Shown piece by piece: positions 51,510-62,515 of a DNA stretch of 64,000 nucleotides. A model generated the notes under the pieces. That model was given only the letters and a program-made list of their open reading frames with translations. It did not search any database and was not told the origin of the DNA. Source of the stretch: DATEDA01 sp963789885 (GTDB taxonomy: Bacteria > Pseudomonadota > Gammaproteobacteria > Burkholderiales > SG8-39); assembly GCA_963789885.1 (NCBI GenBank), contig CAWBNB010000010.1:1-64000 (forward strand), in the 5' to 3' direction. The first letter of the stretch is position 1, and each line of letters begins with the position of its first letter. The position numbers and the translations under genes are program-made.

Positions 51510-52775
51510 ATGAACTGTGGAGTCAGGGGGACCTTGCTGGCGGCGGCGCTGGTCGGCACCGGGTTCGCGGGCCAGGCAGTTGCGGCCGGCTTCCAACTGC
51601 AAGAGCAGAACGCGAGCGGCCTGGGGTTGGCCTATTCGGGGATGGCGGCGGCCGTGCAGGATGCGAGCACCGCGTTCTGGAATCCCGCCGGCATGTCGCT
51701 GTTGCCCGGCCGCCAAATCGCCGCGTCGGTCAATTACATCATGCCGGACACCAAGTTCAACAGCTCCGGTCCGCCTCCCTTCGGTTCGACGTTCAACGCG
51801 TTCGGCAATGGCGGCCAAGGCGGCGTGAGCGCATGGGTGCCCGCGCTCTACGGCACGTGGATGATCGATCCGCGATGGTCCGTTGGACTGGCGATCAACG
51901 TGCCGTTCGGGCTCAGCACGGAGTGGGATAGTACCTGGGCCGGGATGTTCTACGGCATCAAGTCCAAGATCGAGACGATCAACATCAATCCGACGGTCTC
52001 GTTCAAAGTGAACAACATGCTGTCGCTCGGCGCCGGGGTGAGTTACCAGCGGCTCAAGGCGACACTGACGAATGGCGTGACGCCGCTCATCCCGAGCATC
52101 CAGGGCAAGGTGGAGGGCGACGACTGGTCCTGGGGCTGGAATGTCGGCGCGCTCTTCGACTTCGGCCAGGGGACGCGCGTGGGCCTCACCTATCGGTCGG
52201 CGATCAGCTACACGGTCGAAGGCACCCTTACCTTCAACTCCCCGGCGTTTGCCGCGCTCCAATCGAACGTCAAGGCAGACATCAAGCTGCCGCAGACGGC
52301 CTCGATCGGTGTCTCGCACCAGTTCAATCCGCAGCTGCGGGTCCTCGCCGACTACACCTGGACGGGCTGGGATTCGATCCAGAATCTCAACATCGTGCGG
52401 ACGAGCGGGTTGCTGTCCGGGACGACCGCGTCAAGCGTGCCGTTGAATTTCGAGAACAGCTGGCGCATCGGTGCGGGCGTCGAGTACCAGGTCAACCAGC
52501 CGTGGCTGCTCCGCGCCGGTGTCGCGTACGACACGACTCCGGTTCAGGACCAGTACCGTACACCCCGGCTGCCCGACGCAAACCGCACCTGGCTGTCGAT
52601 CGGTGCGCGATACCAGCCGAGCCCTCAGTGGTGGCTCGACTTCGGCTACACGTATATCTGGATGGACAATGCCTCGAGCAATCTGACGTCCCCAGTCGTG
52701 CCGCCGGGTAATCTGATCGGCACGTACAAGGCCAACATCAACGTCCTCGGCGCTCAGGCTTCGTTCAGGTTCTGA
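51510..52775 (+). CDS. FadL/OmpP1/TodX-family outer-membrane channel
   Basis: A 421-residue outer-membrane barrel for hydrophobic substrates such as long-chain fatty acids or aromatics. Signal peptide ends AVAAG. The mature N-terminus has the family's plug motif GFQLQEQNASGLGLAYSG and AFWNPAGMSLLPG (the NPA box), and the C-terminus ends in F (AQASFRF), an OMP assembly signal. ATG 51510 has AGGAGGAG upstream. It has its own promoter and terminator, so it is monocistronic. Confidence 0.92.
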   Translation: MNCGVRGTLLAAALVGTGFAGQAVAAGFQLQEQNASGLGLAYSGMAAAVQDASTAFWNPAGMSLLPGRQIAASVNYIMPDTKFNSSGPPPFGSTFNAFGNGGQGGVSAWVPALYGTWMIDPRWSVGLAINVPFGLSTEWDSTWAGMFYGIKSKIETININPTVSFKVNNMLSLGAGVSYQRLKATLTNGVTPLIPSIQGKVEGDDWSWGWNVGALFDFGQGTRVGLTYRSAISYTVEGTLTFNSPAFAALQSNVKADIKLPQTASIGVSHQFNPQLRVLADYTWTGWDSIQNLNIVRTSGLLSGTTASSVPLNFENSWRIGAGVEYQVNQPWLLRAGVAYDTTPVQDQYRTPRLPDANRTWLSIGARYQPSPQWWLDFGYTYIWMDNASSNLTSPVVPPGNLIGTYKANINVLGAQASFRF

Positions 52776-52807
52776 GCGCGCCGGCATCGTCGGACACCAG
52801 GTCGCGA

Positions 52808-52840
52808 AAGGGCACGGTTCCACCCGTGCCCTTGTCTTTT
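52808..52840 (+). terminator. Intrinsic terminator of the FadL-like gene
   Basis: AAGGGCACGG, a short loop, CCGTGCCCTT, then GTCTTTT. It lies 33 bp after the stop. Confidence 0.8.
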
Positions 52841-52881
52841 CCACGCTCGAATCAGGTGAGACCGCGCGCGCGACGTGCGCA

Positions 52882-53505
52882 CTAGATCCAGTACGAAAGG
52901 CCCGTCATCACTTTCGCCGCGGCTGCCATCGCCTCCTTGACGGGCCGCGGCAGCTCGCGCGCGCCCAGCGCCTCCGCGGTACGCGCATGGCCGGCTTCGT
53001 CGCGCTGCATCGCGGCGACCACCGCTCGCGTACGGGCGTCTGACGGGCTGAGGCGGTCGAGATGGCCCTGGAGGTGCCGCTCGACCTGCCGTTCGGTCTC
53101 CTTGAGGAAGCCCAGGTTCCAGGCGTCGCCGAGCTTGCCGGCGGCATAGCCGATCGCGAGCGAGCCGGCATACCAGAGCGGGTTGAGAAGGCTCGTCCGT
53201 CCGCCGAGCTCCGCTATGCGCTGCTCGGCCCACGCAAGGTGGTCCTCCTCCTCGCGCGCCGCCTGCTCGAGCGCCCGCTTGAGGTCAGCGTTGTCCGACG
53301 CGAGCGCCTGACCCTGATAGAGCGCCTGCGCGCAGATTTCGCCGCAATGGTTCACGCGCATAAGCGCGGCGGCCTCCTGCCGCTCCGCGGGCGAGAGCGC
53401 CGCTTGATCGGCGTCGCCCTCAGGCATCGGTCGCGCTGCGCGCGGCGTGCCTGCGAGCGTCCGCAGCCCCTTGTCGAGCTCGATGATGACGTCGTCGATG
53501 CCCAT
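52882..53505 (-). CDS. coq7: Coq7-type demethoxyubiquinone hydroxylase
   Basis: A 207-residue membrane-associated di-iron monooxygenase that adds the last hydroxyl in ubiquinone synthesis. The iron ligands are seen in MRVNHCGEICAQ, REEEDHLAWAE and QRDEAGHARTA. The start is ATG 53505; a GTG at 53511, overlapping the stop of the gene upstream (TAGTG), is the alternative and would add two residues. It implies a Q-using respiratory chain. Confidence 0.93.
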   Translation of the reverse strand: MGIDDVIIELDKGLRTLAGTPRAARPMPEGDADQAALSPAERQEAAALMRVNHCGEICAQALYQGQALASDNADLKRALEQAAREEEDHLAWAEQRIAELGGRTSLLNPLWYAGSLAIGYAAGKLGDAWNLGFLKETERQVERHLQGHLDRLSPSDARTRAVVAAMQRDEAGHARTAEALGARELPRPVKEAMAAAAKVMTGLSYWI

Positions 53506-53510
53506 CGGCA

Positions 53511-54446
53511 CTAGCGCTGGACGAAGCGCGAGAGCGAGGTGACCCGGCCGGCAAAGCCGATCCGCTCGCGGAACGCACGCAGCTCGGCACGCACCGCTTC
53601 TGCGCGGCGGCCGAGATCGGCCTCGAAGGCTGCGGACTTCAGCAGCTCGGCGAACGCGCCCGCGACCTGCGGCGCCGGCGTGTACGGCGCGCTCGTCGCG
53701 TGCGCGTAGCGCTCGAGCGCCATCTGCAGCTGGTACTCGATCGTCGGCGTGCGGTCGCAGAGATCGAACGAGAGATGCAGGCTGTGGCTGCCGGGCGTGT
53801 CGCAGACGTGCGGCACGCCCGTGCGCACGTACAGCACGTCGCCCGGCCGCATCGTCAGCTCGCCGATCTGCGGCCCCATCTGCTCCGGCGTCATGTCGTG
53901 CGTGTTGACCCGCCGCGACTGCTGGCGCGCGAAGAGCCGCCAGCGCTTCTCGCCCGAGATGTGGATGACGAGCACGTCGTCGGAATCGTAGTGGCCGCGG
54001 TACGCCTCGTTGCCGAGCTGGGAGAAGAACGCGACGCAGTTCGAGAACGCGAGCGGAAAGCCCGCGTCGAGGCCGGACAGGAACGCGTTGATCGCCGGGT
54101 CGAGGATGTCCAGCCCCTCGAGCACGACGGAGGCGCCCTGCGCGAGATAGCCGTCGAGGACGCGCTTGTCCATGAAGACGATCTGCTTGGTCTGGACGAT
54201 CTTGTAGAAGCAGGCCTGATCGAGCGGGATCATCTGCCCGCGGAACACCAGCCCGACCCAGTTCGGCTGCAGCAGCGGATTGGACAGGTGGCGCTGCAGC
54301 GCCTCGACCTCGAAGAAGGTCGGGCGCTCGAGCACGTCCGGCCAGTGCTTGAAGGTCTCCGGCGGCCGCGCGTGAGCTTCGCGGAAGCGATCGAGGACCG
54401 CCTCGAGCTCGGGGTGCAGGGCGGGTTGCACGGTTGTGGCGGACAC
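53511..54446 (-). CDS. JmjC/cupin_8-type Fe(II)/2-oxoglutarate oxygenase
   Basis: A 311-residue cupin-like protein of the family containing the ribosomal oxygenase YcfD/RoxA. Metal ligands appear as HYDSD (HxD) and the later H in GVPHVCDTPGSHSLHLS, with MRPGDVLYVRTG between. It would hydroxylate a protein or small-molecule target; L16 is the target of YcfD, but this match is not specific enough to assign. GTG 54446 is the most plausible start. Its stop overlaps the possible GTG of coq7, suggesting a two-gene operon. Confidence 0.75.
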   Translation of the reverse strand: MSATTVQPALHPELEAVLDRFREAHARPPETFKHWPDVLERPTFFEVEALQRHLSNPLLQPNWVGLVFRGQMIPLDQACFYKIVQTKQIVFMDKRVLDGYLAQGASVVLEGLDILDPAINAFLSGLDAGFPLAFSNCVAFFSQLGNEAYRGHYDSDDVLVIHISGEKRWRLFARQQSRRVNTHDMTPEQMGPQIGELTMRPGDVLYVRTGVPHVCDTPGSHSLHLSFDLCDRTPTIEYQLQMALERYAHATSAPYTPAPQVAGAFAELLKSAAFEADLGRRAEAVRAELRAFRERIGFAGRVTSLSRFVQR

Positions 54447-54638
54447 CGATCGGATTTTACCCGGGCAGCGCACTCGCACGCATCGGCACGCGCGCTCGCG
54501 CGGCCGGGGATGTCGTCGGTCCGCAGGGCCTGAGCGGCCTCGCTCGATCGCCCAAGCGGCAAAGGACACGTCCAGGGTGGTCGCCGGCGATACACTCGCG
54601 CCATCCGGCAAACCCGTCCGCAGCGTTCACGAGACCGC

Positions 54639-56689
54639 ATGACCGCAGACCTGGAGCGCGCCCGGGACCTCTTCTCCCGCGGGTTGGCCGAGCACCTCGC
54701 CAGGAACCTCGACCAGGCCGAAAAGCTGTACCGGGAGGCCCTCGCGCTCGCGCCGGGCCGTCCGAGCCTCGTCTTCAATCTCGGCCGCCTGATGCTGGAC
54801 CGGGAGCAGGACCAGGAGGCCGAGCAGCTCTTCACGCAGGTCCTGCAGGCCACGCCCGCCGATCACGAAGCACGCTACAACCTCGGCGTGTCGCTCGCAC
54901 GGCAGGAGCGGTTCGAAGAAGCGCTGGCGAACCATGATCGCGCAATCGCGCTCAAGCCCGATTTCGCAGAGGCGCATGCCGGCCGCGGCGCCGTGCTCGG
55001 CAAGCTCGGCCGGCACGACGCGGCTCTCGCGAGCCACGCGAGGAGCCTCGAACTTCAGCCGGGCCGCGACGAGTTGCAGGCGGGCTTCTGCCGCTGCGCT
55101 TCGAATCCAGCGCTCGAGGTCCGGAAGCTTGGGGAGCCAAGCCTCGAGCGAGCGCTGCTCGCGTGTCTCGCCGATCGTAACGTCGACTATCAGGCCCTCG
55201 GCCGCGTAGCGTGGGCGATCCTGCGCGGCAAACTCGGACTTCTGGGACTCGATCCGGAAGCGCATGGATTCGATTTCTTCCGGATGCACCGGGAGCAGCC
55301 GCGCGCGGTTCGCGACTTCTGCAACGATCCGCTCCTGCTCGTATCGCTCGCGAAGATCACCGTCGGTGACAGCGCCACGGAGAGGTTCTTCACCGGCATT
55401 CGCGGCGGCCTCCTGCGGCTGCTGGTGTCCGATGACACCGCGCCGGAGTTGCGGAGAGCGTTCGAGCCGCTCGTGTTCGCGCTCGCGCAGCAGTGCTTTC
55501 TGAACGAGTACGTGTGGGACGTGTCGACGCCGAGCATGCGCTCGTGCGCACGATCGAGGCCAGGGTCATAGGCACGATCGAGGCGGGCTCACCGTCGAGC
55601 GCCGATCTCGGAATTCTTGCCTGCTATGAACCGCTCGACCGCGGTGCCGAAGATTGGAGAGTGGTGCCGCACCAGGCTCGACCGTTCCGGCAGCGGACTC
55701 GGTGAAGTGGTGCGCACGCAACTCGACGAGCCGGCGATGGAAGCCGGAATCGCCGCCGAGCTGAAACAGATCGGCGAGATTCGCGACCGCACCTCGGTCG
55801 CGGTGAGGGCGCAATACGAGGAGAACCCCTATCCGAGTTGGCTGAGCATCTTCAGAGGCGAACCGGTGCGCTACACGACGCGGATCCTGCGCGAGATCGC
55901 GCCGTTCTCGCCGCCGCTGAGGCCCCTTGCGGACTCGCCGCGCATCCTGATCGCCGGCTGCGGGACCGGCAGGCACGCGATCATGTACGCGACCGGTCAC
56001 CTTGACGCGCGCGTGACCGCGATCGACCTGAGCAGCGCGAGCCTGGCGTACGCGAGCAGGAAGGCGGACGAACTGGGCGTCAGGAACATCGAGTTTGCTG
56101 CGTGCCGACATCCTCGACCTCGCCCGGCTGGAGACGAAGTTCGACGTCATTTCGAGCATCGGCGTCCTGCACCACCTGGCGGATCCTGCGGCGGGCCTGC
56201 GGCGCCTGACCGATCTCCTCGCGCCTGGCGGTTACATGATGCTCGGGCTGTACAGCGAGGCTGCGCGAGCGCGACATCGTCGAGCTCCGCTCGATCATCG
56301 CGCGCGAGGGATTCGCGCCGACGGTCGAGGAAATCCGGGCGTGCCGGCGATTCATCCGGAGCCACCCGGGCGACCGATTCCGGTCGCTGGTCGAGGAAGC
56401 GGCCGATTTCTACTCGACGTCGATGGTCCGGGACCTGCTGTTCCACGTCATGGAGCACCGGTTCACGATCCCGCAGATTGCCGATCTCCTCGCTCGGAAC
56501 GGCTTGCGGTTTCTGGGCTTCACCTTCCAGGATCCGGCGGCGAAAGAGCGCTATGGCGCGACGTATCCCGCGGATCCCGACATGCTCGATCTCGCCAACT
56601 GGGCGGCGCTCGAAGCGGCCGATCCCTGGGTCTTCAGGGGGATGTATCAGTTCTGGACGACCAGCAGCGCCGGCGCCGGACGCGACTGA
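54639..56689 (+). CDS. TPR-repeat protein with C-terminal SAM methyltransferase domain (about four frameshifts)
   Basis: About 680 residues when read through. The N-terminus has at least three TPRs (GLAEHLARNLDQAEKLYREA, YNLGVSLARQERFEEALANH). A linker leads to AQYEENPYPSWLS and a class I methyltransferase (RILIAGCGTGRHAIMYAT, FDVISSIGVLHHLADP, LLAPGGYMMLGLYS). The C-terminus is HRFTIPQIADLLARNGLRFL. This TPR-methyltransferase architecture is widespread in proteobacteria; its substrate is unknown. Breaks lie at about 55523 (two extra bases), 55630-55700, 56098 and 56262. No single frame spans the gene, but all parts are collinear and conserved. Confidence 0.78.
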
Positions 56690-56773
56690 CGACGCAGTCT
56701 TGCGGGCGGCGCAAGCGCCCATCCCTTCAGCGGAAGATGTCCAGCCCCGAGCGCGGGCGCTCAGCCGGCGTGC

Positions 56774-56803
56774 GAAAAAAACGGGCGCCCGAAGGCGCCC
56801 GTT
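56774..56803 (-). terminator. Intrinsic terminator of the porin gene
   Basis: AACGGGCGCC-N4-GGCGCCCGTT; on the minus strand the stem is followed by seven Ts. It lies 19 bp after the true porin stop at 56822. Confidence 0.85.
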
Positions 56804-56821
56804 CGAAGCGAGACCCGCCGA

Positions 56822-58418
56822 TTAGAACAGGTGGCGGAGGCCGACGCCGACGTACCGCGGATCGCCGCCCGCGTTCGGCCCGATGCCGTTGAACACGATA
56901 CCGCTGAAGCGCGCGTTCGTGTCGTTGTTGACCATGGTGCCGTACGCGAAGATGCTCGAACGCTTGGAGAGGCTGTAGCCGTAGCCCAGGATCCAGCCGT
57001 TCACGCCGGTGGCTGTCGCCGTTGAAGCCGCCACCCTGCACTTGCCCCTTTATATCGTTGCCATGCGCGTACTGCAGACCAAAGGTGTGCGCGCCGAGCT
57101 GGTAGGCTGCATCCAGGCGCCACGCCTGCCGCTTGATCTCGGTCACGTTACAATCCCCGAGTGCGCAGCTGGCCAGTGAGCCAGAGCCATTGAGCCCCGG
57201 GTTGTTGCTGTAGTCCATCTTCCACTTGACCCACTCGTAGTACCCGCCGATCGACAGGCCGAACGCGAATGTGTAGCGGAGGTTGACGTTCCAGGCGTTC
57301 GAGTCGTCGCCGCTGAGCCCGTTCGCGACACCGGAGCCGACCGGCATGCAGGCCGTCGTGTTGCCGGTGAGGGCAGCGGCATTAAGCGCAGTACCGCCGA
57401 GCGCGAATCCGGCGGGGCAGTTAGTGGTTTGCTGAGCAATCGTGGCAAAGCCCGCCGCGCCGATGCTACGCGCAGCCGCAGTGATGTAGTCCTTGTGGTA
57501 CTCGTAACCCAGTCCGCCGTAAAACCCGCCGAGCGTGTAGTTCAGGCCAAGGCTCCAGAGTTGCGGCTTGACCGACCCGGGGAAGGGGGCGCCGGAGTTG
57601 GTAGCGTTACTGGTCGCACCGCTCGTCGCGCCGTACTGCAAGCGGCCGCTGAAGCCCGCCCAGTTCGGCGACTGGTACCAGAGCGAGTTGCCGACGCGGC
57701 GGTTGAAACTCGTCGCCCAAGCCAAGCAGTTGCTCGAATTGAGGGTCGACGTCGAGGTCTGCCCGAAGTTCGAGCCGCACCACTGACCCAGGTCCTGGCC
57801 GGAGACAGTCGCCGCAGCGGCCGACGTGCCGCCGCCGAGCAGGCCGGCCGCGAACGTGGTCGACGCGTTGGCGTACGGCGCATGCGCCGCGCCGAGCGTG
57901 TTGGTGTTGACGGTGAACGGCGAATCCCACACGCCGAGACCGACTTCACCCCACCGCCCGCCGAGCCACAGGCCGCTGTTCCGCCAGGTTGCGGTCACGC
58001 CGCCAGCGACGCCGCCCTGCGGCGTGATGCCGCCCTGCTGCATCGCCAGTTCGGCCTGGAAGCCCATGTAGAGGCCATTGCCCAGATCTTCCCGTCCGCG
58101 CACACCGACGTTGGACCCGGCACCCTGGGTCCGCGTCCGGCCCGGCTCGTTCACGTTCTCCGCGCTCGGAATGCCCGGGATAAGTCCGGCATTGGCTGCG
58201 GAAACGTAGCCGCCGCCCACGTTACCGCCGCGGATCGAGCTGCCGTTACCTTGGGTGAGCGGCGTGAGGACGCTGTTGGTATCGGCGCCCTTCGCTTGGG
58301 CGTATTCGCCCGACATGCTGATCGCGCCGTAGATCTGCACGCTGCTGCCCTGCGCCAGCGCCACTGCCGGGGCGGCGAGGGCAGTCGCGACAGCCACTGC
58401 CATCACTTTCTTTTGCAT
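56822..58418 (-). CDS. Gram-negative general porin (Burkholderiales type), one frameshift near 57010
   Basis: A 16-strand trimeric-type outer-membrane porin of about 531 residues. Signal peptide MQKKVMAVAVATALAAPAVA, mature start QGSSVQIYGAISMSGEYA, then NVGVRGREDLGNGLYMGFQ as in Burkholderiales porins. An extra base at about 57010 shifts the frame; the other frame gives TGVNGWILGYGYSLSKRSSI and the expected aromatic end VGVGLRHLF at 56822. The uncorrected frame would run past the terminator to 56727. Cysteine-containing loops (NCPAGFALGG, CALGDCNVTE) are unusual for porins. AGGAG precedes the ATG. Confidence 0.9.
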
Positions 58419-58612
58419 TGAGATGGTTCTCCTCTAGAAGCTCTTGCTACACGGAAGGGCTGGCTGCGGTCTCACCGCTAGCTGGGGACACCGAAGCCTC
58501 CCCTTACCCGAACCCCGACCTCCCCATGTCGAGAAGTCGTTGCAATTTTTCCACGAGGGGGGCCGGAAGCTCAAAGCCCATCGCACTTTTGAGCATAGTT
58601 TCCGGTAGCGTT

Positions 58613-58628
58613 GTTGCAGATCCGCAAC
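58613..58628. promoter_or_regulatory. Palindrome upstream of the porin gene
   Basis: GTTGC-AGATCC-GCAAC, a perfect five-bp inverted repeat with a six-bp spacer. It overlaps the -35 region of a weak candidate porin promoter (-10 TATGCT at 58597-58592 on the minus strand). It could be an operator; no regulator is encoded nearby. The implied porin leader is about 165 nt. Confidence 0.35.
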
Positions 58629-58657
58629 AGACTTTGACCGCCTGAATTTTCAGGCGC

Positions 58658-60057
58658 TTAGCGCGGGGGCTTGTCAAGCTCGGCGAGGAGATTCAGGGCA
58701 TCCTGGTGAGTCGGCACCAGCCCTAGGGCTTCCTGGCAGCGGAGTCTCGCCTCTTCCAGCCTGAGGGCCCCACGCAACGCCCGGGCGAGCGCTACCAGTA
58801 GATCCGGCGCACCCGGCGCAAGCCAGAGCCCGGATTCGTATGCGCGAATCGCCTCATCCCAGCGACCCAGATCGGCGAGGACGGTGCCCTCCAGCGCGAC
58901 CGCCCGGACGTCCTGCCGCCGGCTGGCATCCGCCGCCCGCCGCGCGAGTGCGAGCGCTTCGTCGAACCTGCTTCGCCCGCGCTGCGTGAGCGCGTATTCG
59001 AGTAGGCCATCCACGACGTCAGGCGCCGCAGCGACCGCTTCCGCCAGCACCGTCGCAGCATCCTCCAGGCGCCCACCTACGCGCAGTACGCTCCCGAGCG
59101 ACACTCGCAACCGGATCGAGTCGATGCCGGCGGCGCGCGCCTCCTCGAGCATCGTCGCGGCGGCGGCGAGCTCACCCTGCGCGATCAGCGCCGCGGACTG
59201 CATGACGCGCGCCTCCGCGGAGCGAGGCAAGGCCTCGACCGCATCGCGTGCGACCTCGGCGATGCGCACGACTTCGCCACGCCGCTTCACCAGCTCGAAG
59301 AGGTTCGTCCAGCCCGCTTCGAGATCGCGTCGCCGCCAGACGGCGTCGCGGTAGGCCTGTTCCGCGTCGTCCAGCCGCCCCGCCTTGACGTAAGCATCGC
59401 CAAGCTCGACCAGGAGTTCCGCAGCTTCCGGCGCCCGCTCGAGGGCCGCGCGGTAGAGCGGCTCGGCTTCGCTGATGCGACCCTGATCGCGCAGGGCGTT
59501 CGCGAGTTGCGCGGTCGCCCACGCGTCCTCGGGCGCGAGCTCGAGCGCCCGGCGGAAAGCGGCTTCGGCGTCCGCGAGCCGGCCGCTCACGGCACACGCG
59601 GAGCCGTAGAGCACGTGAGCGGCCGCGAGCTCCGGTCGCATCCTGAGGACGCGTTGTGCCGGTCGGAGCGCCGCCTGGCCGTCGCCGGCGCGAATCTCGA
59701 TCTCGGCGAGCAGCGCGAGCCCATCTACCCAGTCGGGCTTCAGCTTGAGCGACCGTCCGACGGCCTCTCGCGCCTCGGCATACTGCGCCGCAGCAGCACG
59801 CACTGCGGCGAGCTCGAGCCAGACCGCTGGTTCTCGTGGAGCCGAGCGCTCGCGGCGCGAGTGAGCGCTTCCGTCGCGGCGTCGAGATCGCCTCGCTGGC
59901 GGGCGAAGACGCCAACCGACCAGAGCGCCTCGGCATGGTCGGGCTGAAAAGCGAGCACGGTCCGGAATGCGGCCTCGGCATCCCGGAGCCGTCCCGATGA
60001 TTGAAGCGCGCGCGCATCGGCGAGCGTGGTATCGATGCCAGGGGGAACCGCGCTCAT
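58658..60057 (-). CDS. TPR-repeat protein at the end of the trp operon (one indel near 59832)
   Basis: About 466 residues of nearly continuous tetratricopeptide repeats (ALQSSGRLRDAEAAFRTVLA, YVKAGRLDDAEQAYRDAVWR, LGRWDEAIRAYESGLWLAPG). There is no signal peptide, membrane helix or enzymatic domain. A missing base at about 59832 splits it; both halves are in register with the TPR periodicity. Its ATG overlaps the trpC stop by 4 bp, so it is translated with the trp genes. A scaffold or assembly role is likely; the partner is unknown. Confidence 0.75.
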
Positions 60058-60864
60058 CGCCCCGTCCCTGCCGTCGTCACGAAGAGGGTCGCGAGCGCGG
60101 CGCCCGGATCGGCGGCGCGCATGAACGCCTCACCGACGAGGAAGGTGTCGACGCCGTTCGCGCGCATCCGCGCGACGTCGGCCGCGGCAAGGATGCCGCT
60201 CTCGGTGATTACGAGCCGACCCGCCGGCACGCGCGGGAGCAAGCTCAGCGTGGTTTCCAGGCTCGTTTCGAACGTTCGGAGATTGCGGTTGTTGATCCCG
60301 AGGAGCGGCGTCCGCAGTCGCACGGCGCGCTCGAGCTCGGCTCCGTCGTGGATCTCGGCGAGCACCGCGAGTCCGAGCGCTTGCGCGGTACGCTCCAGCT
60401 CGATCATCTGCGCGTCCTCGAGCGCGGCGACGATCAGGAGGATGCAGTCGGCGCCGATCGCACGCGCCTCGAACACCTGATACGGATCGATCACGAAGTC
60501 CTTGCGCAGCACCGGCAGCGCGCACGCGGCGCGCGCGGCGACGCAGATGCTCATCCGCGCCCTGGAAGAACGTCGCATCGGTCAGCACCGACAGGCAGGC
60601 GGCGCCGTTCGCCGCGTACGAGCGCGCGATCGCCGGCGGATCGAAGTCGGTCCTCAGGACCCCTCGGCTCGGGCTCGCGCGCTTGATCTCGGCGATCACC
60701 GCGGCGCGGCCCGCATCGAGCTTCGCGCGCAGCGCCCCGACGAAATCGCGCAGCGGCGCGGCGGCCTGCGCACGCCGCTCCATCTCCGCGAGCGATACCG
60801 CCCCGCGTGCAGCGGCGAGCTCGCCGGCTTTCACGGCCAAGATCCGCGTGAGCACGTCAGTCAT
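60054..60864 (-). CDS. trpC: Indole-3-glycerol phosphate synthase (one extra base near 60550)
   Basis: The fourth step of tryptophan synthesis, closing the indole ring from CdRP. N-terminal half: MTDVLTRILAVKAGELA, VIAEIKRASPSRGVLRTDF (catalytic lysine and phosphate site), YAANGAACLSVLTDATFFQG. After the indel: LPVLRKDFVIDPYQVFEARA, LLGINNRNLRTFETSLE, ITESGI. Corrected length is 269 residues, normal for the family. It lies 20 bp after trpD. Confidence 0.93.
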
Positions 60865-60884
60865 TGCGGGCGTGCCCTTCCCGC

Positions 60885-61919
60885 TCAGCCCTTGCCGACC
60901 TGCTGGGTGAAGCGCGCGAACTCGTCGAGCTTCGCGCGCGCCGCGCCGCTCTTGATCGTCTCGAAGGCGCGCTCGACGCCGTCCTGGAAGCTCGGGGCGC
61001 GGCCGGCCACGTAGATCGCGGCCCCCGCGTTGAGCGCCACGATGTCGCGCGCCGCGCCGGCCTTGTTCTCGAGCGCGGCGATCACCATCGCCCGCGACTC
61101 CTCGACGTTGCCGACCCGGAGCGTCCGCGGGTCGTGCACCGGCAGCCCGAGCTCCTCCGGATGGATCGTGTACTCGTCGATCCGGCCTTCCTTGAGCTCG
61201 CCGATCATGGTCTGGCCGCTGATCGAGATCTCGTCGATGCCCTCGACGCCGTAGACGACCATCGCATGGCGCGCGCCGAGCCGCTGCAGCACCCGGATCT
61301 GGATGCCGACGAGGTCGGGGTGGAAGACGCCCATCAGCTGGGTCGGCGCCATCGCCGGGTTGGTGAGCGGTCCGAGGATGTTGAAGATCGTGCGCACGCC
61401 GAGCTCGCGGCGCACCGGCGCGGCGTGCTTCATCGCCGCATGGTGGTTCGGCGCGAACATGAAGCCGACGCCGACCTCGTCGATGCAGCGGCCCACCTGC
61501 TCGGGCGTGAGGTCGATCTTCGCGCCGAGCGCCTCCATCACGTCCGCGCTGCCGGACTTGGACGATACGGCGCGGTTGCCGTGCTTCGCCACGCGTGCGC
61601 CGGCGGCGGCACAGACGAACGTCGCCGCGGTCGAGATGTTGAACGTGTGCGCGGCGTCGCCGCCGGTGCCGACCACGTCGACCAGGTTGTCGGGGTCCTT
61701 CGTGTGCACCTTCGCCGCCAGCTCGCGCATCACCTGCGCCGCGGCCGTGATCTCGCCGATCGTTTCCTTCTTGACCCGCAGCCCGATCGTGATCGCGGCG
61801 ATCATCACCGGCGACATCTGCCCGCTCATGATCTGGCGCATCAGGTCGAGCATCTCGTCGTGGAAGATCTCGCGATGTTCGATCGTGCGCTGCAGCGCCT
61901 CTTGCGCGGTGATTGCCAT
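60885..61919 (-). CDS. trpD: Anthranilate phosphoribosyltransferase
   Basis: A 344-residue enzyme that joins anthranilate to PRPP. PRPP-loop DVVGTGGDAAHTFNISTAA, KHGNRAVSSKSGSADVMEAL, anthranilate site region FMFAPNHHAAMKHAAPVR. Complete and intact. GGAGGGAG lies just before the ATG; the gap from trpG is 12 bp. Confidence 0.96.
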   Translation of the reverse strand: MAITAQEALQRTIEHREIFHDEMLDLMRQIMSGQMSPVMIAAITIGLRVKKETIGEITAAAQVMRELAAKVHTKDPDNLVDVVGTGGDAAHTFNISTAATFVCAAAGARVAKHGNRAVSSKSGSADVMEALGAKIDLTPEQVGRCIDEVGVGFMFAPNHHAAMKHAAPVRRELGVRTIFNILGPLTNPAMAPTQLMGVFHPDLVGIQIRVLQRLGARHAMVVYGVEGIDEISISGQTMIGELKEGRIDEYTIHPEELGLPVHDPRTLRVGNVEESRAMVIAALENKAGAARDIVALNAGAAIYVAGRAPSFQDGVERAFETIKSGAARAKLDEFARFTQQVGKG

Positions 61920-61931
61920 GACGTCTCCCTC

Positions 61932-62506
<575 letters not shown>

Positions 62507-62515
62507 AGCACGCTC

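Noticed and set aside
58636..58656. Hairpin CGCCTGAA/TTCAGGCG as a terminator for the TPR gene
   Set aside because: There is a good inverted repeat but no T-run on the relevant strand, and it directly abuts the stop; left uncalled.
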